The notes beneath the pieces were generated by a model. That model was not told the origin of the DNA. It saw only the letters and a list, made by a program, of their open reading frames with translations, and made no database searches. A stretch of 64,000 bases of DNA from Aphidius gifuensis (Eukaryota; Arthropoda; Insecta; Hymenoptera; Braconidae): positions 20,368,154 through 20,432,153 of the forward strand of contig NC_057788.1 in NCBI RefSeq assembly GCF_014905175.1. Reading direction: 5' to 3'. This document shows, in pieces, positions 1 through 12,800 of this stretch (within the stretch, counting starts at the first letter, position 1; the number at the start of each line of letters is the position of its first letter). Made by a program: the position numbers and the translations under genes.

Positions 1-503
1 GCATATTGGCATCAGCTCTTGACTGGATTGTCAGTGCAACGACCAATCATGTGATATAACTAAATAAATGAAAAGATAATTCGTCGACATTTTAATCAAT
101 ATTCTACTTTGCAAGATAAGGCACATTTGTAACTGGATATTTATCTCTCTTTAGTAGTCCTCTAAAATAATAAAATAAATAAAATAAAATGAGTAAATAA
201 ATAATATTTAAAAAAAAGAAAAAAAAAAAAAACATTTTTAAAATTTAGTGCATGAAAATAAAAATATGGAATATATAATACCGGAGAAAGGGGTGTACAA
301 AATATATACATATATATATATTTAAAGAGGATTAGTTTATTTATTTCCGGGTTGAAAATATCGTGTCTATATACTCGTTTTTCGTATCCCGCTATGTATA
401 GTGAAACGAAAAAATAATACATACATAAATAGACAGCAAAGCACAAAAGTGTAGTGATGTTAAAACCAAACAAAAATCTAGCTTCATGGAGTGTGCAGTG
501 TGC
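1..503. other. AT-rich non-coding DNA at the left edge
   Basis: I see no gene here. The first 54 bases can be read as a short open stretch on + ending in TGA, but there is no splice signal or recognisable family to support it. The rest is A/T runs and short TA repeats. Confidence 0.5.
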
Positions 504-533
504 ACTGTTAAAAATTTTTTCCTTGATCAATGA

Positions 534-2740
534 AATTTTCCCTGAAATTAAGTAAAATACTTCGTTTAAGAGAAATTTCGATAAAATTTAAAAACTCCGC
601 TCAATTGAAAAAACAGCATCACTTAAATTGAATAAATTTTTTCTAAACATGATTTCTTATCCAAATGAATATACAAATCACTGAAATAAAGAAAAACTTC
701 TTGGAAAGAAGTGAAAATTAACTAACTTGACCTCTCACTACTTTCAGAATAAATGTGATTTTTTGCAGAACATAAGTATTTAAAGATGAGAAAAAAAAAC
801 TATTATAGAAAGTACATAATCTAAAAAAAAAGAAACAAAAAATGTGGCGCAAATTATAAACAATACAGTTTAGTGAGTATAAATTCAGAACCTGAAAATT
901 TTCCCTAAATTCAAGAAAAAAAATTTTTAAATTAAAAATTTTGATTTTGGATTGTAAAAGTAAAAAAGATATATAATGTAATACTTAATATTATTGAAAT
1001 CCAAGAATAATACACTGAAAACTCACTTGAATAACGTGAAAAAAAAATTATTAGTATAAATATTAAATTTTTTTGATAGTGAATGAATAAAGTATTTCAT
1101 AAAGACAGATTTTTCTTGAAGCTTGAATAATAAACAATGATTCTCAGTGAAATAATACTAGAACTATGGAAGACAAAAATTAGTAATATTACAATTTTTC
1201 TAAAATTCAAGAGAAAAATTTTTGAGAAGAAAAATTTTCATTTTTAAGTAAAAGAATGGAAAAAAATGTATGTTTCCATATTGAATCTTATTGAAATTAA
1301 GAGATTACACAATAATCAGTACTCAATTGAAATTGAAAAAAAAAAAAATTTTATGAATGTTTATTATTTTTAGGAGAATGATGATGATATATCAGTGAAA
1401 TTCATTTTTTTTGAAACAAAGGATATGAAAATATAATTTGTAATGAAACGATTCCAAAAAATAATTGATAAAAAGATTGGGTACCAAAAAAATTTTCCTA
1501 GATTCAAGGAAAAAATATTTTAGTAGTAAAATTTTCACGCTTGATTGCAAAACTTAAAAATACTTATAGTGCGAAGCTTGATTTTATTAAAATTCAGAAA
1601 TAAAACAATATGCACTCGCTTATTGATGGTAGAAAAGGAATTATTTTTGGAAGTATTTACTTTTTTTGGATAAGCGATGAAAAATTGTAGACAAATAATT
1701 TTAATTTTGATCAAAAGTGAAATAAAATGTAATTCAGATTTGGATCTTGCTGAACTACAAAAGGAATAATTGAGTAAAAAGAAAAATTTTCTAAATTCAA
1801 GGAAAAAGTTTTTTAGTAAAAAAGATTACATTTTCAATCGTGGGAATAAAAAGAATTTACGACGTAATACTTAATTTCAGAGATTAGATCCTGACTGATT
1901 ATGAAATGCATATGAACGAAAAATTATTGGTATGAATATTAAATTTTTTTATTACTAAATGATTGAAGTATAGAAAACAGACAGATTTTTCTCAAAGCTT
2001 CAATGATAACTAATGATTTGTAGCGAAAAAATACTAGAACTTTAAAAGATAAAAATTAGTAATATTACAATTTTCCTAAATTCAAGGGAAAAATTTTTGA
2101 GAAGAAAAATTTCCATTTTCAAGTAAAAGAATGAAAAAAATGTATGTTTTCATATCAAATCTTATTGAAATTCAGAGATTACACAATAATCGCTACTCAA
2201 TTAGAATTGAAAAAAAAAAAAAAATTATGAATGTTTATTATTTTTGAGAGAATGATGATAATAAATGAGTGGAATACAATTTTTTTAAAACGAAGAAAAT
2301 GAAAATATAATTTGTAATGAAACGATCCAAAAAAAGTTGGCGAAAAAATTGGTTATTAAAAGAATTTTCCTAGATTCCAGGAAAAAATTCATTGGTATGA
2401 AAATTTTTACGGTCGATTGTAAAACTCCGAAATATGTATAGTGCGATGCTTGATTTTATTGAAGTTCATAAATAACACACTAGGTTCCCGCTTAATAAAC
2501 GTAGAAAAGAAAGTTATTGATAGAAATATTGACTTTTTGAAAAACGGATATCGGGCTATTCGTGTAGGACATAGTTTTTTCAAAACAAAAAAACAGGGAT
2601 TGGGTCGCACTTAGAAAATAATAGAACAAAAAAAAATAAAACTCTGCACTGGTTGAAATTTTCTAAATTCAAGGAATAACTCGATCAGTTGGAAAATATA
2701 CATCACTAACGGTAGGAATTTGAAGTATTCACGGTTTTAT
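534..2740. repeat. Tandem array of about 293 bp units with a three-unit higher-order period
   Basis: The motif TTTYCTAAATTCAAGG recurs near 901, 1,195, 1,491, 1,785, 2,071, 2,364 and 2,658, a spacing of about 286-296 bp. The block at about 1,106-1,700 is much closer to the block at about 1,978-2,560 than to its immediate neighbours, giving a trimeric higher-order repeat of about 872 bp. The array lies inside the large TIR element. It has no coding potential. Confidence 0.7.
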
Positions 2741-2953
2741 ACTACGAGTCCACATGATGCGCTTGCAGCGCGTCTCTCTGCCTCTTGACGTTTGGAAAAA
2801 AAAAAAGAGAAAAGACGGGAGTGCGTGAACCTATTCTATTAAAATTCAATGTGTAAAAAATAATATTTTTGATCATCACTCGGCCATTATAAATGATTTT
2901 ATTATTTATTTTCATCCAATTGTTAAAAATCAAATTTTAAATTAATAATTGTA

Positions 2954-3345
2954 TACCCAGATAAATAAATGTCTTGGAAAAAGGTCCCGATAAAGTTCCG
3001 CAAAAAGTCCCGGGGAAAGTCCTGCAAAATGACCTGCAAAATGTCCCAGAGAAAATACAATTCGATATTTATTTAAACGATGATTTCAACATTTCTTTAA
3101 ACAATAAATTGAACGTTTTATTTAAACAATGAATTTAATATTAATATAATATTGTTAGAATAAAGGTTCCATTAATCGTTTAAATTAATACTAAATTCAT
3201 TGTTTAAATAAACGTTCAATTTATCGTTTAAATAAATATTGAATTGTCTGTTGTATTTTCTCTAACAGAAAGTAACAGTGTTGCGAATTTTCAAATAGGT
3301 AACAAAACAATCATTATTACCGACGGAAAGTCATGCTACCTGGGC
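2954..3345. mobile_element. Hairpin MITE-like insertion with ACCCAG ends
   Basis: The element begins ACCCAGATAAATAAATG and ends near 3,345 with CTACCTGGGCT, a weak terminal inverted repeat. Internally, about 3,045-3,145 is the inverted complement of about 3,180-3,275 (GAAAATACAATTC on the left, its relative GAATTGTCTGTTGTATTTTC on the right, and TTTATTTAAACAATGAATTT against its inverse). It appears to be nested within the larger 504-5,863 element. Confidence 0.5.
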
Positions 3346-5863
3346 TGATTCACCCTGCTACTATGACTACTTTGTGCCTTTTTTAGTTGTAAATAATAAC
3401 ATAAATAACTTGCTTTATTTTTTTTTGACATTAGAAAAATTTGGTTTTACCAATTTTTTCCTTGGATTTAGAAATTTGCACCTAATATGCAAGTTTTCCT
3501 TGCATCAATCTGGTAGTAGTGTACTATCTATAATCTTTCATTTTTATGCTCCAGAATAAAATTATTCTACTGGATCTTCCAAATAATTTACATGATAGAA
3601 ATTAATTTTTATAATTGATTTTTTCTTCATCTAGAATCAAAAAGAAAAGTGTGCCATTTTTAATTTTAATGAACTAGAATATACAAACAATATTTTTGTT
3701 TTTCTATAATTAGAAAAAATTTTTCTTAAAAAATTTTCCTTGATTTAGGAGTTTTTCCTTGCATAAAGTTTTTCCTATCAGCCCAGGTTTGACAATACAA
3801 GACCCAATTGGTTAATACTTTTTCTGAGAACATGCATATGTACTAAAGAATTTCAATTTTTGCTTTACGACCATAAATATTGTACAAAAAAATTTTTTTT
3901 ATGATGTTGAATGAATGAATATAAAGTTTTATTTTTCTTAACGTAAGAAAATCAACCTTCAAAGAAAAAAATATTTTTCTTTTGAGTATTTTTTTTTGTC
4001 TGTTCAAAATATCTTTAATATTGAGAATTTTAAACTTAGATTTAGGGTATCCAACTTCACATTGAGACTTTTTATAATAAAGTGCTGAATTTTTTTTTTT
4101 TTAGGAAGCTTACAACCCAATTCAATAATAGAATTTTTTTCTTAGATTTGATGGAAAATTATGAATTTTTGACAATGCCGATTTCGTACGATAGGTGGCG
4201 ATTTTGTTTCACAACTTTTCACTAGCTAAAAGTCTAACTTAAATCTTCAAATGCCACTGTATTCTTATATATTAATCAGAGTTCGCTCATCAGCGACTCT
4301 ACCCACTCAATTTTTGGACTTGCTTTGTCAGGCAACTTTAACCATGTTTTGAAGCACCTCAAATATGGGAATTTCACTAGTCGTTTCGATTGCTTTCTGC
4401 GAATTACTGTTCTCTTGGAATTCTTAATCTGCAATTCAATCGTAACGATTTTAAAATCGTAATACAGTCAAGAAAATATACTTTCAAATATAGTGTTCCT
4501 GAGAATAACGGTTTTTTTTTACTGATATTTTTTATTTGTTAATCAAATATACCTTCAGCTGTGGGGAAGCGATAAAGTTTTTGATAAAAAAAATATAATT
4601 ATAAAAATAAAAATTTATTTCTACAATTCGAAAATAAGTTTCCTTGAATTTAGGGACGAGTTTCACGTAAATATGATCATTTCCATTTTACTTGAGAAAA
4701 CGTTTTTTAAATGAATTTTGAAGATAAATTTCAGAAAGATTTTCGACTAGGAGGAATTATTTTTACTCGGTAAGTATGAAATTCTTGGATTTGGAAAAAA
4801 TACTACTTCAACGAGCGCATTTTATTTAGCTTCATTTAAAATTTTTTCAAATGAAAATATTAATACTGTATGCTATATTCTTGCTTTTTATTTATGGAAT
4901 CAAGTTTATCAATCTAAAGAAAAAAAAATAATTTATAATGTGCAAGATCCATTCATCAATGGTAATTTTTATATAAATAATATTCTGAAATCTTTGATAT
5001 AAAACAAAAAAAAATTTATTACGAAAAATAAATATTTCCAAAACGCGTATTTTACTTGAATACGAATATGGATTTCCTTGGATTTAGGGAATATTTCTCA
5101 ATTTTGAAAAACACATTTTTAATGTCCAGGCAAAAATTGTTTGAACGTTTATTATAATTCTTCGAGTTCAGAATGTAATACACAAGATTATAAGTTTGAA
5201 TTTTTATTGATCAATTTTGTATATTAAATTTATTTTATTATTATTGGAAAATAAAGGAAAAATAACATTACCGGGAATGATTTTCAAAAAAAAAACAAGG
5301 AAAACCTTTTCTCCATAAAAAGTGTTTGATTCTATTTAAAAAGAATATTTCTCCGGATAGAAAAATATTTTCTGTATCTGTTTTTTTTTTTTTTTTATTA
5401 CTGAAATAAATTTTATCATTTTAAAAAAATAAAAATTTAATTTCAGCACAAAAGAATAATAGTTATGGGCAGTTTTCATGGAGAAGATGAGTGAATAGTC
5501 TGTTTTACAGAACGCAATTAACTAGATTATAAAAATTTGAACTGTGGCAATAACCTTTTTTCGTTCGATTAAAGGGTAAAATTACTTGGATTTAGGTTTT
5601 AATTCTTATTTGCTAATGTTTTTCTTTTTTTCTTTCAAGTAGTCCTTCTTATGGGGCAGTACGAAAATTTTCAATAATCAGTCATTATAAACTGAAATTC
5701 AAGTTTTTTTTTTGAACTTTAGAAATTTTTTATTTATAATAAATACATCTGGGTTGAAATATAATATTTATTTTATACAAAACAGGGCCTTGAACCTTTT
5801 TCGAATTTCCTAAAACGAAGTAATTTTTTTCTTAATCAAGGAAAAAATTTTTATCAGTGTGGT

Positions 5864-6990
5864 GCTTTTGGCTGCCCCCTCAACATTGACTATATACATT
5901 AAAGATACAGTAACGGTCTAGTCTCACCGATCAACTCGCATCTATATATATAAAATGATTGTTCCGGGTTGTGTATTTATATTTTATATACCTTTATATT
6001 AAGGTATATAAAACCGTATAAACGAATAAATGCATTGACAAAAACTAGACTCAAGAGAGAAAGCCAAAGAGATGATAAAAATAAAAAATCATCTTTATAA
6101 CAATATACATAACATATGTACATATATAAAAATCTGAATTAATAATTTCTTTTTTTTTTTTTAAGTCTATTAAATACACATCAATTAAAACGTGATAAAA
6201 AGTTTTTTAATAAAACCATATGATTTTTTTTTTTTTGACTTTAAAATAGATTTGTATTTTAATTTTTATATTACTAAATTATTAAATATTTAAAAATAAA
6301 AGTTTATAATATTTAAAAATTATATATACCTATAGTTTTGAATATATTTGTTATACAAGAAAGTAAAGAGAAGTAATTTGAAAACGAGCGGAATTAATTG
6401 AAGGACGAGAATGACGAGGGTAGCATGGGTGCGGCTAACGGGGGATACATTTATTGCAAGAGGGTTGGATAATATAATTGGGAATGGTAGGGGTAGTTTG
6501 TTGTGAGCTTTTCCATGACCCAGTTTTGTTAGCATTCAAGGTAAATCCGATAGAAATGAATTTTAGCGTCAGCTTTTGTTTATCATATTTTTTTTTAATA
6601 TTTATTTTTTATATAAAACATCAAATGATTTATGTTTAAAAATGTAATTTTATTATTTTTAAATTTAATTAATTATTGGATCAAAAAATTTAATACAAAA
6701 GTGTTGATATATTTTATTTAATATATATACATTATTTTTGTTGTTTATAATTTTTTTTTTTAATGTTTCATATATGCTTTATTTATTTATTTATTTAATA
6801 CATGTCTTTTATATTTTTCTTTTTATTTTTATACAAGCCAGGTGAAAAATTTTCAGAAAAAAAATTGATTTTATAAAAATTGAGTGTCAGTGGTTTAAAA
6901 AATATAGTCAATTGAAATAAATAATTTTCGACAAATTTATTATTTTAAGAATAATAAACTATATATCGGTATTTGTTTGTGTTATAACAT
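5864..6990. other. AT-rich non-coding DNA with a GC-richer block at about 6,360-6,541
   Basis: Mostly A/T runs. The block at about 6,360-6,541 has a clearly higher G+C content. On + it ends in TTCAAG followed by GTAAAT, which is compatible with a splice donor, so it could be a 5' untranslated exon or a regulatory element of the E78-type gene downstream. No long reading frame on + supports coding. I see nothing else here. Confidence 0.3.
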
Positions 6991-7160
6991 CAATTGTGGT
7001 CAAGGGAGCAAGCGGGATCACCTGTGAGCTTCCTGATTTCCAGTTCAAATCCTCGTACAACGGCGAGAGTTTAGTTGAGTGCTCAACTACATTATTGCAA
7101 CTCTGTCGTTCGATTTGATCCACCACTTGTTAAAAAGAGATGCGTAACATAAAAGATGGA
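6991..7160 (+). repeat. tRNA-derived SINE-like head
   Basis: An A-box-like TGGTCAAGGG (6,997-7,006) is followed about 36 bases later by a B-box-like AGTTCAAATCC (7,042-7,052), the spacing and order of an internal RNA polymerase III promoter. The flanking bases do not form a proper acceptor stem, so this is more likely a SINE-type relic than a functional tRNA. GC-richer sequence with no recognisable protein continues to about 7,380. Confidence 0.45.
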
Positions 7161-9827
7161 TTATAACATTTCAAATAAATTGCGAACAAAAGATCAAAAT
7201 GAGCCTTGCTGGCAAATCATTCCTGGCATTGAACGAGAGAGGAGCGTACCTACTTCGCTCATTCCATGCCAGGAAGTATTTGCCTCCAACGCCGAATCCT
7301 CTTTTGCAAAATACAATAATTTTATTAAAAACGGGCGAAATTACCCGGCTTCACTCGAGATTACATTCTACAGCTTTATAAATTCAATTTTTTGATTAAA
7401 AAACAATTGACCAAAAAAAAAAAAAAATAGTTTATATATATATTATCGAATTGAAAAAAACCTGAAAATGATGAAAAAATCAGTTGTCACCTCTTGGTGA
7501 TCACAAAACTTGATGATTTTTTCTGTCATCTATATGATTACACAGCCAAACAAAATATTTATGTTAAATTTCAAGTAAATCGGACGAGTAGTTTGTATAA
7601 AACTGCGTTTCCAAGAAATAGGTCTCTTTTTATTATTGCATAGATTATAATTTTTAATTGAACATGTTACAAGTGTATACATTGTCTGTAAAATACACAT
7701 TCATCATCGGACTTTCAACTTGTACTCGTTCATTACCTTGAACATATAAAATTCCATATATAAACGACTAGTGTCTAGGAATCCCGTCAGTATAACGGCA
7801 ATATTTTTTTAATACTTTTGTCTGTCTTTGTGACGATGTGCATCAAACCGCAACATGTCTGGAAAAATTGTTTACGTATTCACATATAATGACATATCAT
7901 CAACAAATAAAATATATAAATTATGATTTTAAATTGATATTTTTTTTTTTTTTTTAAATAAGTTATATGATAAATAAATATTAATATTTTTATAGCAAAC
8001 AACCATTGAAATATTTTAATATAAAAAAATTTATTTGTGTAATAAAAATTTATTTTTAATATCAACAGTAGTCTATTTCATTTTAGTTCTAATGATAATG
8101 TATTTTTAAAAAAAAATATACACTACACACATAAAACTTTGCTTTATAATTTTATCATTTTTTTATATTTTTGATATACAAGCTTCCGACTTCATTAAAT
8201 TCAACATTTTCACAAATTTAATCATCCTCAACACCGGAAGACTATTTTTTTTTTATATCGGTTAAAATATAAAAAAGAGTTAACGGTAAAACTACCACGC
8301 AAAAGGCATGTGAAGTCGGAAAACAAGATGATGATGAAAATAACAAAAAATAAAAAAAAACATATGTAGAAAAATAAAAGTAAATAGAAAAAGAAAAAGT
8401 ACTATGTATGAGTTGAAAAAAAAAAAAAAAAAGTAAAGATGATTCTCTTTATTTCCGCGATAAGCACGTTCCTGTTTTTCATCATCTTTTCCATGGATTT
8501 TTCCTTTTTATCTTCCCTAACGGTTGATGGAAGACGAGCCGTTAAAGAACGGACGTTTTAGTGTCTGTTTTGAGCCAAGACATTTCGAGCCCTCGAAGGA
8601 AAACTCACCGGGATATGTCATCTCAAGTCTTGTTAAACCGGTAGTCTCATACACCGCTATACATCACTAACGTGTCAACATTATTTTACAACTTTTTACT
8701 TTTATTTTACCCTGTTGTTGATATGTTTTTTTTTTTTTCATTATTGTGTTTGATTTTTCATTTTATTTTTGCTATTATTATTTTACGAGAAAATGAAAAA
8801 TTGGAGTTCTTATTTTTTTTTAAATCTCTAGTAATAATCAATAGAAAAATTTTAATATTTAAAAAAGAATATTGAAACTAAAAATCAATATTCAGCTCAT
8901 AATTTAAAGTTTTTTCTGACATGAATAATTATCTTATTCTGAACAAAAATAAATCAAATAAAAAATTGATAGGAAATATGCCACAACAAATATCTCTCTC
9001 CACTAGCAAATAACAAATAAATAAATTACATATTATTTATCAGAAAATGTTTAATAATTATCTTGGCAATAATATATAATAATAAATTCAAAAAAATAAA
9101 ATAAAAAAAAGCAAACATTTCATAGAATATTAAATAGGTAAATATTAAAAAAATTAAATTTGAAATAATAATAACATTGAGTCATTACAATACGATGATT
9201 AATTAATTTATTTTTAAATTAATTAATTTTCAATTTATCCAACATGTATGATAATAGTAAATTTAAAAAAATAAATAAATTATTAAACGCAATATTTATT
9301 TATTTATTTATTTATTTTCATATATACTCTTGTCATGATAATTTTTTTAAACATTTAAAATAGTCATTGAATCATTATGTTTACATGTTACTATACTTTT
9401 ATAATTTTTATAATGATAATTGTTAATAAGTACCTCATATTTTTTATACACTAATATACAAACTACAGGATGTTGTGTTCCAGGATGATTTATAACCGAG
9501 AAATTTCCATTAAGATAATTTTTTTCATTCGCAATATGCCATCAATGTTATCTTCAAAAAATATTAATCATATTTTTAAATTCCTATATTTTTCATTACT
9601 AATCAAGTTTTTATTAATTTAAATAATTCAAGTATATATATAAGGTTCTGAAAATTAAACAACTCACTTAGCTTTTGAGTAAACATGTATTTTCCATTAG
9701 TAAGTTTGCTCATTATGTAGAATATGACTTTGTTCATCATTACACTTGCAATCTACAATTTACCATCATCATAAGTCTTCGTATAAATAATTTATATTAT
9801 CATTATTGTTATTATTATATGTTACAG
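7161..9827. other. AT-rich non-coding DNA upstream of the first E78 exon
   Basis: No gene is supported. A GC-richer block at about 8,440-8,680 (including TTCGAGCCCTCGAAGG) stands out from its surroundings and could be a conserved non-coding element, but it has no extended reading frame. The remainder is A/T runs and short tandem ATTT repeats. Confidence 0.4.
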
Positions 9828-12800
9828 AACAACATTACGCAGCAGCTGATTCAAATAGTTCAACTCCAGCAAAGAGTTTCGTTCCATGCAAAGTATGCGG
9901 TGACAAAGCCAGTGGATTTCATTATGGTGTTACTAGTTGTGAGGGTTGCAAGGTTTGCAAAATTTATTTAATACCATTTTTTTCTTGTTTTTTATTTTAA
10001 CTACTCTAAGTGTCCTATAAAAAAAAGAAAAATTAATTTCTAAAAAAATAATAAAACAAATTCCATGTGTTGTTTTTGAATACATATACTATAATCTAAT
10101 TCAAATATTTTTAATTTTCTCTAAAGAGATAAATCATCATTAATGAAATTACAACATCAAAAGACCCTAATACCTCTATCAAAGAAAAAGAAAAAAAAAA
10201 CACACACGAAAGCAGCCGGAAAGTTAGCGGTCATTTAAACTCAATCAGTATTATGCTGATGTGTCTATTAGTTTGCAAAACGATTATCCAATTTCCTCCC
10301 TTCAAAACCCAACAAAAAAAAACAAAAATCAATTTATGAAAAACAAATTTATTTATATAGATATTTTTAAAATCAATATAAAATAATATTATTTATATAA
10401 TTTAACATTATAAATATAAAAAAAAAAGAATTATATATTTTTATATGATCAAGTAAATACGTTAAATAAGAAAAAGTAAAAATATCTACTGTAGTCTGAC
10501 GCTATAGTGACTTTTTCTACTTGCAGTTTGTGCAGACAGAACTCGGCGCGGCTCGATCGATCGAACGCTACTACTGCTAGACGGGGGGAAGGGTGGAAAA
10601 AAGGGGGAGAAGTTGGTTACAGTAAAGGAGAGAAATAAAATAAAGGGAGAATGAGAGTTAAGGGGGTGTAGAGAAGTAAAGAGTAGGGTACTTTTGGATG
10701 CTTCGATGTGAATACTTTCGTGTTGCAGAAAAATAATATATGAAAAATTGAAAAAAAAAAAACAATAATAATCGGTCGAGGTTGCTTTACAAACACTTTT
10801 CTTTTGTCATTTATTATACCGTAAAATATTACATTTGTCATTATAACACAATTGTTATTATTATTGTTTGTTCATGGTATTTCGAATACGCAATTTTCGA
10901 TTAAATAATTCAATTGAAAATTAATCAAGTTGTATTTATGAATTATTGAATTTATTTTTAAATAAAATACTGTTGAAATGGATTTAAATATTTTAATAAG
11001 ATGATAGTTTATATTATTGAAATATTAACGAGTTTATTTGATGAATATTATATAGAGATTTATTATTTTATTTCAATTATAAAATATAATAATAGTATTT
11101 AAAAAAAAGTTTTAATTTTTTTTTTCAACATACATACGTATATAGTTTAGTTTCAAGTAGTTATAATAATTATTGGATGATGATAAAGTTATTACTTATT
11201 AACTTGACACTTATATATGATTAATTTATTTAAATATTTTAATGCTTTAATAAGTATTGTCAATAGTTATTTTAATTTTTTTTTCAGAATTATTTTTTAT
11301 TTAGTAGTTTGTTTATTTATTTATTCATTTATTTATTTAAATTATAAATTATTTTTATAAATTAATTAAAAATAATTAGTATATACTTACACACAATATT
11401 AGTTTAACTTCATGTTTTTGAAAGATATTTTTAAGACAATTTAAGTAGGCTTAAAATTATATTTAAATATTTATTTTTTTATTTATTCATCAATTTATTT
11501 AATTATTTATCTATTAAATTATTAATCTAATAATTTATTTACATTATTCCTTCCTAAAATAATTCAAACTATATTTCAATTTATTATTAATTTCAATTAA
11601 ACTCGAATTACTATATTTTTTAAAATATTATAATCCATAAAAATGCCTCAAAACAATTCAGGTTTTTTTTTTTAACATCATTATTATTATTTTTTACTTA
11701 TTTCTTCTTATATTCTTTAGATAAAATCTTGAGATGTATGCACAGAGAGTTTTGATAAATAATTTCTTTTTTTTTTTTCATTCTTTTTCTTCCCTTGTCG
11801 TTGCTTCATCTTTGGCCAAGTCTTTTTAACTGTTCTATCCATCATGGTGAGATTATTAAGAAAACTTTTTTTTTTTTTTCAATGTGTACTTTGAAAAATA
11901 AATGCACATCAAGACAACAATATATATATATATATACTTTATTTCATGTAAAACATTCACTTCGTTATTTTTTTTTTATATATGTATATATTTTTATCCC
12001 TCTTATTTTTTGTACATGATGACAAAGGGATTGACAAAGGTCGCCTTGAATATTTTTTCCCTGCAATTTCTTTCTTTTTTTTTTTAATAAAATGTCACTA
12101 TCACACAAAGCTATCATTTATCCCGTTGAAAAATTTATTACATAAACTAAACTTCTGAAAAACTTTATAATTTTTTTTTTCCTTTTTTTTTTCTACTTGC
12201 TGACTGTAATTTAAATTTTTTTCATTATTTTTTCTGTCAATATTTTTATTTATTAATATAAACAATCAATGATAATATTATCAAAGGCTTACTATTTTCT
12301 ATCTAAAAATACTCTTAAATATTTCATATATAAACCTATAAAGTTTATAAAAAATTTATTAAAATTTAAAGTTTCTATTTTTATACATTTTTATAAATAT
12401 AACACGAGCATATAGTTTTTTTATTTCGTTATTTTTAAAGTGTAAAATATTATTATTATTATTTTCTTTTAACATCTTGAGACTAGAAAAACGATGTGTC
12501 GAGAAAAACACCTGGTAACACACTCTTCTCAAGCACCTTTAAAACCTTTTTATTTTTTTTTTTCTGAAAAATTCAATTTTGTATATTTATAAATAAAAAA
12601 AAGTAAACGCTTTAAATATGATATATAAAATGAAAAATTATTATTATGATTTAGATAAATTTTCATGTTTATAATTTTATTAATTAATGTATCTATATGT
12701 GTGTGTGTTAAAAAGTAGGTGAACGCAGGTGCATCGATATTTTAGGAGTTTGCGCAGGACTAAAATTTTCAGCATCTCGTAAAAAATACAGTTTATCTCA

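Larger units (their letters stand above)
504..5863. mobile_element. Large TIR element carrying inverted tandem arrays (about 5.4 kb)
   Basis: The left end (about 504-530) reads CACTGTTAAAAATTTTTTCC followed by TTGAT. The right end (about 5,830-5,863) is its inverse: ATCAAGG, an A-run, then TTTTTATCAGTG. Between them the left half contains repeated TTTTCCTAAATTCAAGGAAA-like motifs and the right half contains the inverse orientation (TTCCTTGATTTAGG-like, for example near 3,460, 3,740, 4,642, 5,073 and 5,580). No transposase frame is visible, so the element is non-autonomous or eroded. The family is not recognised. The inverted termini and inverted arrays are seen directly; mobility is inferred. 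Confidence 0.6.

Noticed and set aside
1..54. Possible 3' end of a gene on + ending at TGA
   Set aside because: Only about 17 codons are visible and two frames are open, so nothing distinguishes it from chance.
162..530. 122-codon minus-strand open frame
   Set aside because: Its translation is Phe/Tyr/Leu-rich from A/T-rich DNA, it overlaps the element terminus, and no family is recognisable.
7156..7395. 79-codon frame in a GC-richer block
   Set aside because: An overlapping second frame is equally open, there are no domain-like features, and it follows a SINE-like unit.
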